Source: Euphorbia lathyris (Eukaryota > Streptophyta > Magnoliopsida > Malpighiales > Euphorbiaceae). Taken from it: DNA of 64,000 bases. Positions 45,483-56,188 of the stretch are shown piece after piece. The stretch's first letter is position 1. Every line of letters begins with the position of its first letter. The stretch covers positions 77,455,501 to 77,519,500 of the forward strand of contig NC_088916.1 of assembly GCF_963576675.1 (NCBI RefSeq), read 5' to 3'. Below the pieces are notes generated by a model. That model was given only the letters and a program-made list of their open reading frames with translations. It was not told where the DNA came from and ran no database searches. Made by a program: the position numbers and the translations under genes.

Positions 45483-46217
45483 TGTTGAAACACCTTTCCA
45501 CGAGATTTTGATTTGACAAAATCATTTAAATTAATCCATGATTAAGGGACAATTAAATTTAAGTGCTTTGATTTAATTGTACTAATACGTTTGTTCAATG
45601 TTAAGTATATATGTATATATCAAAAAGTAAAGACAGGACGAAGTCAGCATAAGATCACAGCACAAGCTGAGTAGAGTGGAACTCAGTGTAAGAGAAGTTA
45701 AGTCATCTTCAGAACAGAAGCTTAAAGATCAAGTCAATCAATGAAGCTGAGTGGAACGGAACTCAGTATCAAAAGAAGAAAAGACTTCTTAAGAACTATG
45801 TCTTGCAGAACGAAGCTGACCATGGAAGCTGAGTAAAAGAGAACTCAGTATCTGAATTGGCAACAATCAAAAGACAACGAATAACAAAGTCGTGCTGAGT
45901 AATCTCTAACTCTCTCAATATATATATATCTGTATGTGTTGCTTGTTATATTTACTCAGCATATAAATTGTCTGAATTGATATTGAGTAAATAAGAGTGC
46001 TGAGTTGGAAGCTGACCACAAAAGTGTCAATTCCCAACTCATATGTAAAATAGTTCTAGTCAATATCTGACTAAAGCTATCTTACGTTACAATCGGCCGT
46101 GCTGACCAAAGCTGAGTTGACAAACTTAAGAGAATATATTAAGTCAGCTTAATTAAAAACGAAAAAGTTGTATTAGTTCCTAACCCCCCATTTGGAACTA
46201 ATCACGCGGGACCAACA
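45483..46217 (+). repeat. 5' LTR of copia element A, promoter region deleted
   Basis: 735 bp, TGTTGAAACACC... to GGGACCAACA. Compared with the 1490-bp LTR of B it lacks about 758 bp between two CTGAGT hexamers (B: 55046 and 55804), a segment that in B holds the TATAAAAG box. Three CTGAGT-N8-ACTCAG modules lie at 45667-45686, 45747-45766 and 45829-45848. Confidence 0.9.
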
Positions 46218-46219
46218 AG

Positions 46220-46232
46220 TGGTATCAGAGCC
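46220..46232 (+). other. Primer-binding site, tRNA-Met type (element A)
   Basis: TGGTATCAGAGCC begins two bases after the LTR and is complementary to the 3' end of initiator tRNA-Met. Confidence 0.9.
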
Positions 46233-46281
46233 AAATAGCTCACTATTCAAAGATTTAACAATCTTGAGCTGATCCCGATAA

Positions 46282-47399
46282 ATGGCTGAGAACAACACTC
46301 GTTTCCTTCCCGGGAACCAAACAACACAGATACTCCCAGAGGGATTATCAATTAGTCGGCCTCCCCTATTCTTTGGATCAAATTATACATTCTGGAAGAA
46401 TAGGATGAAGAACTTTATTCAAGCCACAAACATGAGTGCATGGCTTGCAATAATTCAAGGCCCATATGTGCCATATAAAACTGTTGACAATGAGAAAGTT
46501 GTTAAGAGTGAAACTAAGTGGTCAGAAGATGACCTTAAAAAATTACAAAACAATGCTTCGGCTATCAATATGCTTCACTGTGCGTTAGATGCTGCAGAAT
46601 ACAATAAGATTTCAGGTTGCGAGTCAGCACAAGAGATTTGGAAAAAGCTTGAAGTAACCTACGAAGGTACAAGCAAGGTCAAGGAGTCAAAGGTGAACCA
46701 ACATATGAGATTATACGAGCTATTCGAGATGAACGACGATGAGGACATCTCCGGGATGAATGCTAGATTCACCAACATCATAAATGAGCTAAAGAGGCTC
46801 GGCAAGAACTTCACTGAAGAAGAGCAGGTGAAGAAAATCCTGAGAAGCTTACCAAAGAGTTGGCAAGCTAAGAAAACTGCCGTGGAGGAAGCTCAAGACT
46901 TGACCACATATAAATATGATGAGCTGATCGGATCTCTGCTGACTCATGAGATCTCTATGAAAAAATTTGAAGCCAAAGAAAAGTCAGAAGACAAGAAACA
47001 AAAATCACTTGTCATGAAAGCTGACTCAACTGAAGCTGACTCATCAGATGATGAGGAAATGGCCATGTTCACGAGAAAGATGAAGAAGCTGTTCAGAAAG
47101 AATGAAAAGAACAGCAAGAGGCCATTCAGAAAAGGTGATAGGTACAAAGCTGAGTCCAGTGACAAATACAAAAAGGACAGTTCCAAGCCTGTCACCTGCT
47201 TTGAGTGCCATCAAACTGGGCACATTAAGTCAAGCTGCCCTAATCTAAAGAAAGACAAAAAGGAAGAAAAAAGGCAATGGTGGCCACATGGAGTGACAGT
47301 GACGACTCAACATCATCAGAAGCTGAAGTCACTGAGTTGGCAAACATATGCTTCATGGCCGATGACGCTGCTGACCACACTCAATCTGAGCATGCTGAC
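46282..47399 (+). pseudogene. Copia gag of element A, first part
   Basis: Starts MAENNTRFLPGNQTTQI. Residues about 25-235 are the copia-type gag (DUF4219/UBN2 region: FFGSNYTFWKNRMKNFIQAT, SAQEIWKKLEVTYEG, LYELFEMNDDEDI, KKILRSLPKSW). A basic stretch and one CCHC knuckle (CFECHQTGHIKSSC) follow. Compared with B the frame shifts at about 47270 (KEEKRQWW versus GRRKAMVA). Element C interrupts the gene at 47400; the apparent ORF end at 47466 lies in C's LTR. Confidence 0.88.
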
Positions 47400-49031
47400 T
47401 GATAGGGGTCAAAAACCCCTATCTTTGGGTACAGTTTTAGGACGGGTTTTAGAGTTATTTGGTTAATAAGCGAGCAATTCTCGCATTTAAATGCTTTTGT
47501 GTGAGTTAGTTAGGAATTGGAAACGTTCTATTTACTTTTCGTCGTTTAGGCTCGTTTTATGATCAATTTAGGCAAATACGGCCGAAATAGCATGCATAGT
47601 AGAATTCCGTTATCTTTTGAAGCTAATTGGTCCGTCAAAAGTCGCACCAAACGAAGCGTTTGCTCAAAATAGGCGATTGACGGATCAATTTGGCTTTTGG
47701 ACTAATGTTTTCTGGAGTTTTTATGCGTGTGCAGGTGTAAGTTTGGACGAAAAAGGGCATAGAAGTCACTCGGCATGAATCGAGCATGCTTCGGGCGAAA
47801 ACGCTCGGCGAGCAGGGCCCCACGGGCCATTTCTGCTCGCCCAGCAGGCCCCTGGAGGCCTGCTCGCCGAGCAGGCCCCTGGTGGCCTGCTCGCCGAGCA
47901 GGAGACTGCTCGCCGAGCAGGACGCCAGGCGCCTGCTCGGTGAGCAGGGGGCTGCTCGGCGAGTAGCCCTGCGAGAATTGGTCAAAAAGACCAATTCCGC
48001 CCCCACGAAGCCACGTTCGGCCCCACGTCTTCCTACACTAACAAGGACACGAAAATAGGTCAAAACGAGGCCCGAGACGCGTCTATAAATAGGATTTTTT
48101 CATTGTAAACTGGATATCTTTCGTTTTTGTAAATTATTTTAGCTTTCCCTTTGTAATTCCTCTCCATCTTCTCCATCTTCCTCAACCTCCATTGAAGCTC
48201 CTTCAAAGCTTTTTCTCGAGGAATTATCAAGGTCCGTCCTTAAGATCAAGTCGCCGGCTGCAGAGTAAACAGGTTCCCTGAAAGGGATTTTTGTATCTCC
48301 TTTTATCTTTCCATGTTTGTACTCTTTGATACAGTTGCCGAACTTGACTTATTGTATCTTGTGACAATTATCTTCGCCTTTAATAATAATTTAGCTCTTG
48401 TTTTGTTCTATGATTATTTGTCTAACCTCTGTCTTACGCTTTATTCAATTGGTTTAACTCATTCAAAAGCCCCAAAATCTAGTAGGCACATATTGCGAGC
48501 TGAATCTGACCTAGTCAGAGCCTAGGAGATTGACGACCTCTTAGTTGATTAAGCGCCAATTTACTGAGCCTTAGACCTAGTTTCGGCCTTAGGGAATCAC
48601 GCGCTAGGAACCTCAGGAGGGTAAGTAGGGTTAATCGCCTTGAATACAAGTGACTCATATTAGGTTTTTATTCAATAGACTTGATAATCTATCTTTATTA
48701 TTATCGTTCATACCATGTTCCTTCGAATAGTTTCATTAATGAAAGATCAATTAGGGGTAGAGTAACTTAGTTAGGCGTAGAATAACTTAGTTAGAATTAG
48801 ATAACTTAGCTAGGATTAGCATAATTCAACCTAGGAGTAGATTAATTAAAACAAACAAACTCAAAACCCCCTAAGCCTAGATAACATCCGAGATCGAGTA
48901 GCTCGGTACTTGCAGAAATAAATCCTGTGGACGATAACCTGGACTTAAACCAGAAATTTATTACTTGATAACGACGGGGTACACTTATCCCTTAGTGAGT
49001 TCCCATCTCTAACCTAGGCGGGGACGCATCA
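47400..49031 (+). repeat. 5' LTR of element C
   Basis: Begins with a hairpin (arms GATAGGGGT / ACCCCTATC, 5-nt loop). A palindrome-rich GC array is at 47803-47973, then an inverted repeat AATTGGTC / GACCAATT at 47976-47996, and TATAAATA at 48084-48091. Confidence 0.93.
47803..47973. repeat. Array of GCTCGCCGAGC palindromes upstream of the LTR TATA box
   Basis: At least seven variants of TGCTCGCCGAGCAGG (also CTCGGCGAG, CTCGGTGAG) occur in about 170 bp, separated by GC-rich spacers such as GCCCCTGGTGGCC. The matching part of the 3' LTR (52316-52448) has a different number and order of units. Confidence 0.88.
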
Positions 49032-49037
49032 AGTTTT

Positions 49038-49055
49038 TGGCGCCGTTGCCGGGGA
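49038..49055 (+). other. Primer-binding site, tRNA-Asp type (element C)
   Basis: TGGCGCCGTTGCCGGGGA, identical to the site at 984, six nt after the LTR end. Confidence 0.9.
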
Positions 49056-49348
49056 TTTATTTCTTCTGCAATATCGAACCAAAGGTTGATTTGTTAGTTT
49101 AGGCATTCATTGTGAATATCTTTGTTTATATCGTTTATACTTGTTGATATATGATTTCTTTATACTTTTCTATACTTGTTCATATCTGTATACTGTTACT
49201 TATCAACTTTTGTGCTAGAACTTCACTTTTTCTCAGCATTCTCTGATCAATGAATTGGCAAGAAAAAGTCGAGTGGCAAGCTCAAAAGTTTACTATCCCA
49301 TCAAGATAATACATTCATACCCTGGAGAATGAGGCTCCCAATCCCTCC

Positions 49349-50212
49349 ATGGCCGACTTAAATGAGAAAATGGATATCTTGATGGCGAAACTGAGCCTCA
49401 ACACCAATGAAAGTGTAAGTTTTGTGGGTAATCACCAAAGGTATAATTCTAATCCCAATTCTTACATCTTTTATGATAGTGATTGGAGGAGACCTCAACA
49501 CTCAAATCTGTCCTACGGGAACCCTAACATGTTGAGGCCTCCAAATAGGTTTGTTAATGAGCACAGGGGAAATGAATTGGGAATGTTCCCTTACGAACAA
49601 GCAATCCAAGTTCCTCCACAACCCTCTAGCTCACGAGATGAGGTGATGTCCCTTTTGAAAGGAATATCAGCCCGACTTACAATCAACGAGGAGGTTTGCA
49701 AGGACTTGAGCAACCAATTGGCTCAAATAAACCATGAGATGCAAGAGCAATCCCGATATGCTCTCCCAGGCATTAAGGATAACATAGAAATCCCACAAAG
49801 GGAATCAGCTCAAGCCATCTCCTTGAGGAACGACAAAAAGGTAGAACCAAGCCCACTGTCACATGCATCACTCAAGGTAAGTGAGGAACCGGAAGCGGTA
49901 AGCAACCCCGGTTCAAAATCTGAAATTCTAAATCATGTGATAGAAATAAATAATCAAATCGAAGCTTGTGTATATCAACTACCTTTTCCTCAAAAGTTAG
50001 AAAAGTTTGGATTTACTCCTTGTTCAGAAGTTTTCATTCTCTTCGACCTACCAAGAGAATCCAAAAGGGAGCAAACCAAACTTTTTCATAATATGTTTAA
50101 ATTCGGCCTCCTACTTTCATTAAACTTATTTGAGGCTCTTAATCCGTTTTGTAGGTACGGGTTATTTGTTAAGGAGTTCGAGTTCCTAACGCGGATAGAA
50201 GCTTATACTTAG
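49349..50212 (+). CDS. Gag-related ORF of element C
   Basis: 287 codons, MADLNEKMDILMAKLSLN start. A helical N-terminus, an Asn/Pro-rich middle (YNSNPNSYIFYDSDW, distantly like the YNPGWRNHPNF region of Athila gag), then helical and low-complexity stretches. I recognise no capsid core, zinc knuckle or enzyme motif. It may be a remnant of the C-terminal half of an Athila gag with unrelated extension; function unknown. It is uninterrupted in an element with no other coding capacity. Confidence 0.55.
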   Translation: MADLNEKMDILMAKLSLNTNESVSFVGNHQRYNSNPNSYIFYDSDWRRPQHSNLSYGNPNMLRPPNRFVNEHRGNELGMFPYEQAIQVPPQPSSSRDEVMSLLKGISARLTINEEVCKDLSNQLAQINHEMQEQSRYALPGIKDNIEIPQRESAQAISLRNDKKVEPSPLSHASLKVSEEPEAVSNPGSKSEILNHVIEINNQIEACVYQLPFPQKLEKFGFTPCSEVFILFDLPRESKREQTKLFHNMFKFGLLLSLNLFEALNPFCRYGLFVKEFEFLTRIEAYT

Positions 50213-51910
50213 GAAGAAACTCTATGTCGAGCTAACCGACTGTAAAAGTAGCGCTTCTTGGGAGGCAACCCAAGTTTGGAATACAATTTTTTCTAGGTTT
50301 GTTTTTCTTTTTAATTTAATTTTAGATTTCTGTTTTTAACTTTAATCAGTAAGTTGTCTTCTCCACCCTAACTTTTTACACTTGTTCTTTATGGTTTGGG
50401 ATGCAATGTTGGAACTTATTGCATATTTTTAGTGTGGGGAGGAGGGGTAGACAAACTTACAAAAATTTGTATAATTTTTAAATTTTTGTTGCGTTGTGTC
50501 TAGTTTAGTTTTGCGTTTTTCGGGTTTTATTTATGTTTTGCATGTTTAGGACCTAAAACCGTGAACTTCCTTCAAATCTAAACTTCGTTATTTGTCTTTG
50601 AGGGCTGAGAACCGAATCTAAAATTGCATGACAACTAGTTTAGGCGTAGGACACAACTCTTGTATCTGTAAAACATGAGCTACAGTTTGCATTTAGACCC
50701 TACTTTTGAAGAAATGCTAAAATCATTACTTAGGTAGATAACTTAAGAATTGAAGGCATGTGACATTAAACTTGAGTTTGGGGAAAACTAGTAAACACAA
50801 AATTGAAACCCAAAGAATTGTGAGTTGAATTTGAGCCTAAGTGCGAACATCAAAAAGCTCTTTTTCTTGACATTTTTGTGTGAAAGCTTTGACTTGTGGA
50901 AGATTACAGATTTTGCACCTAATACTGTGTTGAACCTACATGCGATGGTTTGAGATGATAAACGATGAATCAGCCTCATTAGAATTAACCATTTTCTTTA
51001 CCTTATTTTTTCTTTTTCATCCACACTAGGAAGCCCCTTTGAGCCTATATTTTTGTAGTTTATAGATTTTTCTTTCGTTCTAACCTGTTTTTGCAAACCA
51101 CAACTTGGTTTGCTACTTAACCCAATTTCTTGTGCAAAGCTCAAATAGAGCCTTTGTTTTCTTCTAGCACTTTATCTTTGTTTATGGCATTACAGTAGCA
51201 AGCCAAAAGGCTAAGAAGTGAATGAGCATCACTATCCCAAAAAGAAAAAAAAAAAGAAAAACAGAAAAAAAGAAAGAAAAAGAAAAGAAAAGAGACGAAC
51301 AAAAGGGAAGAACTTCATTCCCCAGTTCTTAAAAATAAAAAACGTCTCAAGAAAACATCCCAAAAAGAAAATAATAAGGGATGAATAAAAAGCTCAGTCA
51401 CTTCATATTTGCTAAAGCCATTTAAACTTAGTTTTTGTAGCGCTAGAACTATTAACCCTTGCTGTACCTTTAACCCTCTAACCACATTACAACCCCGATT
51501 AGAGGCTGTTTTTGATATCATCGGAGTCATATAGCATAGTAGAGGAACTTGGATGAACGTGCAAAATCAACGTAATCCTAAGCAAGAACATAAGCCGAGA
51601 GTAAACACTTTAGCCACCAAAATTGTGTGAATGAGTGAACTACCTATGGTGAGGTGTTTTACTTAGCGATCCCCTTAAACTCGTTTAATTGAACATGTGT
51701 CCATTTGCTTAAAACTATGACCCATGATAATTGAAATGCGGCTTTTGGATATCGTGTCTCTACTTTGTATTCTCGAATGCATGTAATTACAGATGCTCGA
51801 AGTTGTGTCAAGCACCTAGTCAAACCGGGAGGTTTTCTAGCTTGCTTGTGATGGCGGGTTTAGTTTTTAGTTTACTTGGGGACAAGTAAAGTTTTAAGTG
51901 CGAGGAGGTT
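50213..51910 (+). other. 3' non-coding region of element C
   Basis: About 1.7 kb without a credible gene. Notable: a hairpin CTTGGG/CCCAAG at 50257-50274 inside GCGCTTCTTGGGAGGCAACC, a sequence I recognise from other plant gypsy elements; a polypurine motif AGTGTGGGGAGGAGGGG at 50431-50447; an A/G-rich run at 51240-51300; and the terminal tract AAGTGCGAGGAGGTT at 51896-51910 directly before the 3' LTR. Confidence 0.6.
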
Positions 51911-53506
51911 TGATAGGGGTCAAAAACCCCTATCTTTGGGTACGGTTTTAGGACGGGTTTTAGAGTTATTTGGTTAATAAGCGAGCAATTCTCGCATTTA
52001 AATGCTTTTGTGTGAGTTAGTTAGGAATTGGAAACGTTCTATTTACTTTTTGTGGTTTAGGCTCGTTTTATGATCAATTTAGGCAAATACGGCCGAAATA
52101 GCATGCATAGTAGAATTCCGTTATCTTTTGAAGCTAATTGGTCCATCAAAAGTCGCACCAAATGAAGCGTTTGCTCAAAATAGGCGATTGACGGATCAAT
52201 TTGGCTTTTGGACTAATGTTTTCTGGAGTTTTTATGCGTGTGCAGGTGTAAGTTCGGATGAAAAAGGGCATAGAAGTCACTCGGCATGAATCGAGCACGC
52301 TTCGGGTGAAAACGCTCGGCGAGCAGGGCCCCACGGGCCATTTCTGCTCGCCGAGCAGGCCCCCAAGCGCCTGCTCGGCGAGCACGGGGCTCGGCGCGAG
52401 CAGCCCTGCTCGTCGAGCAGCCTTCCCTGCTCGGCAAGCAGCCCTGCGGGAATTGGTCAAAAAGACCAATTCCACCCCCACGAAGCCACGTTCGGCCCCA
52501 CGTCTTCCTACACCAATAAGGACACGAAAATAGGTCAAAACGAGGCCCGAGACGCGTCTATAAATAGGATTTTTCCATTGTAAATTGGATATCTTTCGTT
52601 TTTGTAAATTATTTTAGCTTTCCCCTTGTAATTCCTCTCCATCTTCTCCATCTTCCTCAACCTCCATTGAAGCTCCTTCAAAGCTTTTTCTCGAGGAATT
52701 ATCAAGGTCCGTCCTTAAGATCAAGTCGCCGGCTGCAGAGTAAACAGGTTCCCTGAAAGGGATTTTTGTATCTCCTTTTATCTTTCCATGTTTGTACTCT
52801 TTGATACAGTTGCCGAACTTGACTTATTGTATCTTGTGACAATTATCTTCGCCTTTAATAATAATTTAGCTCTTGTTTTGTTCTATGATTATTTGTCTAA
52901 TCTCTGTCTTACGCTTTATTCAATTGGTTTAACTCATTCAAAAGCCCCAAAATCTAGTAGGCACATATTGCGAGCTGAATCTGACCTAGTCAGAGCCTAG
53001 GAGATTGACGACCTCTTAGTTGATTAAGCGCCAATTTACTGAGCCTTAGACCTAGTTTCGGCCTTAGGGAATCACGCGCTAGGAACCTCAGGAGGGTAAG
53101 TAGGGTTAATCGCCTTGAATACAAGTGACTCATATTAGGTTTTTATTCAATAGACTTGATAATCTATCTTTATTATTATCGTTCATACCATGTTCCTTCG
53201 AATAGTTTCATTAATGAAAGATCAATTAGGGGTAGAGTAACTTAGTTAGGCGTAGAATAACTTAGTTAGAATTAGATAACTTAGCTAGGATTAGCATAAT
53301 TCAACCTAGGAGTAGATTAATTAAAACAAACAAACTCAAAACCCCCTAAGCCTAGATAACATCCGAGATCGAGTAGCTCGGTACTTGCAGAAATAAATCC
53401 TGTGGACGATAACCTGGACTTAAACCAGAAATTTATTACTTGATAACGATGGGGTACACTTATCCCTTAGTGAGTTCCCATCTCTAACCTAGGCGGGGAC
53501 GCATCA
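51911..53506 (+). repeat. 3' LTR of element C
   Basis: 1596 bp. It differs from the 5' LTR at about 16 sites plus the palindrome array in its first ~720 bp, but at only about 2 sites in the last ~880 bp. TATAAATA at 52559-52566. Confidence 0.93.
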
Positions 53507-53511
53507 CTGAC

Positions 53512-54174
53512 CTCTCTGAAGAATCTGAACAGGAGGAATACTCAAATGAGGTAACATCCTTACAATTGCTTAGAAAAGAAATGATTAATGCACTGAGTGA
53601 TTTATATACACTAACTAAAAAGTGTAACAAGAAAATAAAGGCACTCAGCAGGCGGTGTGACGAGATTGAAGAGGTCAAACTTAGTGACCTCCGATATCTT
53701 CTCCAAGACAACTCAACTTTGCATAGCAATATGGAAATTATGCACAAGTTTGTCTCGGAGGTCCAATCAGATTCAAAGAAACTAAGAAAGGATGTCACAA
53801 ACCTTCAGAACCAAATAAAAGGTTCAAATAAATCCCATGTTGAGTACCCAGGTACTAGTCAGCATAGACAGTTCACTCAGTGTGACTGTTGTTGGAAAAG
53901 GGGACACACAACAGATGTGTGTTGGTACAACAAGCGGATTGTCCAATGTGGCTTCTGCGGAAAGAAAGGACATACCACTAAGGTATGTTGGCATGCTCAG
54001 CACAATGGTGCTGACCAAAAACAAAGTCACCCCAAGAGGGTAACATTCTGTGACTTCTGTGGTAAAGCTGGCCATACAATAAAAGTATGCTGTCACAAGT
54101 TAAAACATGACTTTGCACCTGTTTATATTAACAAACAAGGACCCAAAAAGAATTGGATACCTAAAGATGAATGA
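53512..54174 (+). pseudogene. Copia gag of element A, second part with zinc-knuckle array
   Basis: Resumes after element C and its TSD copy. Contains a coiled-coil-like region (EMINALSDLYTLTKKCNKK, CDEIEEVKLSDLRYLLQ) and three further CCHC-type knuckles, CDCCWKRGHTTDVC, CGFCGKKGHTTKVC and CDFCGKAGHTIKVC. The frame ends KNWIPKDE and TGA at 54172-54174, the same place as the TAG that ends gag in B. Together with the knuckle before the interruption, A encodes four. Confidence 0.88.
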
Positions 54175-54180
54175 TTCAAA

Positions 54181-54636
54181 ATGCAGGTGAGCCTGAGGTG
54201 CGTGGAGAAGTCAAAACTGTGGTATATTGACAGCACATACTCGAGGCATATGACTGGTGATGAAACTCAGTTCATCACACTTGAGCTTAAACGAGGTGGA
54301 AACGTAAGCTTTGGAGACAATAAGAAGGGTAAGATAGTGGGATCAGGCACTATCGGAGGTAACCCCACCATTGAGTCAGTCTCCTTAGTTAAAGGTCTCA
54401 AATATAACCTATTGAGCATAGCTCAGCTTTGTGATAGCGGTAGACAGGTTATATTTGATGCTACTCAGTGTCGGATACTCGAGGGAAAAACAAATAACTT
54501 GATTTTAACTGCCCCTCGTGTTGACAATGTATATATGTTGAGTTTAGAAAAACAGTTTTCCAAAAAGATATGCTTAGTGTCTAAAGAGGATAACTCCTGG
54601 CTATGGCATAGGAGACTTGGCCATGTAAGCATGGAC
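54181..54636 (+). pseudogene. Copia pol of element A, protease and start of pre-integrase region, truncated
   Basis: In frame with gag after its stop. MQVSLRCVEKSKLWYIDS, then SRHMTGD: the aspartic protease active-site region, here DST where most relatives have DSG or DSA. VSFGDNKKGKI and LLSIAQLCDSG follow, then LWHRRLGHVSMD, the start of the GAG-pre-integrase domain, where the LTR of element B cuts the gene. Confidence 0.85.
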
Positions 54637-56126
54637 TGTTGAAACACCTTTCCACAAGATTTTGATTTGACAAAATCATTTAAGTTTAATCCATGATTAA
54701 GAGACAATTAAATTTAAGTGCTTTGATTTAATTGTTCTAATCCGTTTGTTCAATATTGAGTATAAATATAAATGCAAAAGGAAATAAAATTAAGACAGGA
54801 CAAAGTCAGCATGAGAACACAACACAAGCTGAGTGAAGAGTAACTCAGCACAGGAGAAGATAAGTCATCTTCAAAACAACAGCTTAAGAAAGAAGCTAAT
54901 CAAAGAAGCTGAGTGGAACGAAACTCAGCATAAAATAAGTCTGCTTCAGAACTAGATCTTGCAGAACGAAGCTGACCATGAAAGTTGATTGAAAACTCAG
55001 CATAAGATTTGGTGACAATCAAAGACAATGACTATCAAAGTGAAGCTGAGTGATCTTCAGGACAGCATGAATGATCCGTTAGCTAAAAGACAAATCCGAC
55101 AACTGTCTGCACCAATAATTGAAGCCTTGGAATTACGCAAAAGCCAAATTCCGAGATGCATGGGTCAACTGTTCTTTGCTATAAGACAAACTGCCGCAAG
55201 AAGACAAAGCCTGTAGGAAGAAGACAAGCCTGACATCTGAAGAAATCAGAAAACAAGATTGGCCTGCACATCTGAAGCTAACCAGAAGGTTGTCCCCCAA
55301 AAGAGCCGTTTTGGATTCAACGAACAAATCAAATTCAAATCATTTGATCCTCAAAGTACAACTATAAAAGGACAAGCAATCCTCTTGGATCATTGCCGAA
55401 TTACAGAATATACAAGAGAGAAAAATACAAGCTCAAAGCACTAAAAAAAACAAGAAAGAGATCTTACACCAACTTTCTATTCCTTGTGTAAATGCTAGAT
55501 TGATTGTTTTGTAATCATCTAAGGTGTTCTTTAGCTGAAAAAGAGCAAATTGTATCAATTGTGAATTGAGAGTGTTGTGCTGAGTATTTGGTTGTAAATA
55601 CTCAGTGGTAGAGAAATCTAGGTGCTGGGTTGTAGCACTTAGTAGGAGTTGAGTAGACGAATAGAGGAAGGTACTCTTGCATATTCAACTACCTTGTAAC
55701 CGGTTTGTGCTCTACCTTTAAAGAGCTCAGTATTGAATTGTAAAAGCCCGGAGGAGTCTGGGGACTGGACGTAGGCGGAGAGGTCGAACCAGGATAAGTG
55801 ATACTGAGTAATTTCTAACTCTCTTAAAATATATATATGTGCATGTGTTGCTTGTTATATTTACTCAGCATATAAACCGTTTAAAGCTGACACTGAGTAA
55901 ATTAGAGTGCTGAGTTGGAAGCTGACCACAAAAGTGTCAATTCCCAACTCACGAGTGAAACAGTCTTAGTCAACATCTGACTAAAGCTGTCTTACACTAA
56001 GATCGGCCAAGTTGACCAAAGCTGAGTTAATAAACTCACAAAAATTATCAAGTCAGCAAGATTAATTAGCGAAAAAGCTAAATTAGTTCCTAACCCCCCC
56101 TTGGAACTAATCACACAGGACCAACA
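54637..56126 (+). repeat. 5' LTR of copia element B
   Basis: 1490 bp, TGTTGAAACACC... to GGACCAACA. TATAAAAG at 55373-55380. I count 13 copies of CTGAGT or its complement ACTCAG; two form CTGAGT-N8-ACTCAG at 54829-54848 and 54909-54928, and a 10-bp inverted pair ATTTACTCAG / CTGAGTAAAT lies at about 55858-55902. Confidence 0.93.
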
Positions 56127-56128
56127 AG

Positions 56129-56141
56129 TGGTATTAGAGCC
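56129..56141 (+). other. Primer-binding site, tRNA-Met type (element B)
   Basis: TGGTATTAGAGCC, one mismatch (C to T) from the site of element A. Confidence 0.85.
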
Positions 56142-56188
56142 TAAGCTCACTACTCAAAGATATAACTATCTTGAGCTGATCCCGATAA

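Larger units (their letters stand above)
47400..53506 (+). mobile_element. Non-autonomous LTR element C (gag-related fragment only), nested in A
   Basis: LTRs 47400-49031 (1632 bp) and 51911-53506 (1596 bp), TGATAGGGG... to ...GACGCATCA, with a perfect 5-bp duplication CTGAC (47395-47399 and 53507-53511). The tRNA-Asp primer site at 49038 and the polypurine tracts match the Athila-type element, but there is no pol. The 2.9-kb interior holds one 287-codon frame. It is probably mobilised by an Athila/Tat relative. Confidence 0.92.
45483..54636 (+). mobile_element. Sirevirus-like Ty1/copia element A, interrupted twice
   Basis: LTR 45483-46217, tRNA-Met primer site, gag 46282-47399, an intruding element C (47400-53506), the rest of gag to 54174 and the start of pol to 54636. 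There a new LTR of the same family begins (element B). Sequence at the break, CATGTAAGCATGGAC, continues in B's own pol as CTTCTTGCC..., showing that A was cut inside the region before integrase. A's remaining pol and 3' LTR should lie right of B, outside the window. Gag and protease sequences resemble the Sirevirus (SIRE1/Maximus) lineage. Confidence 0.88.

Noticed and set aside
47635..48063. ORFs in the GC-rich part of the element C LTRs (also 52146-52538)
   Set aside because: The palindrome array simply lacks stops; products are Arg/Ala/Pro repeats that differ between the two LTRs.
48313..48525. 70-codon ORF repeated identically at 52788
   Set aside because: The repetition reflects the two LTR copies; no domain and no coding signature.
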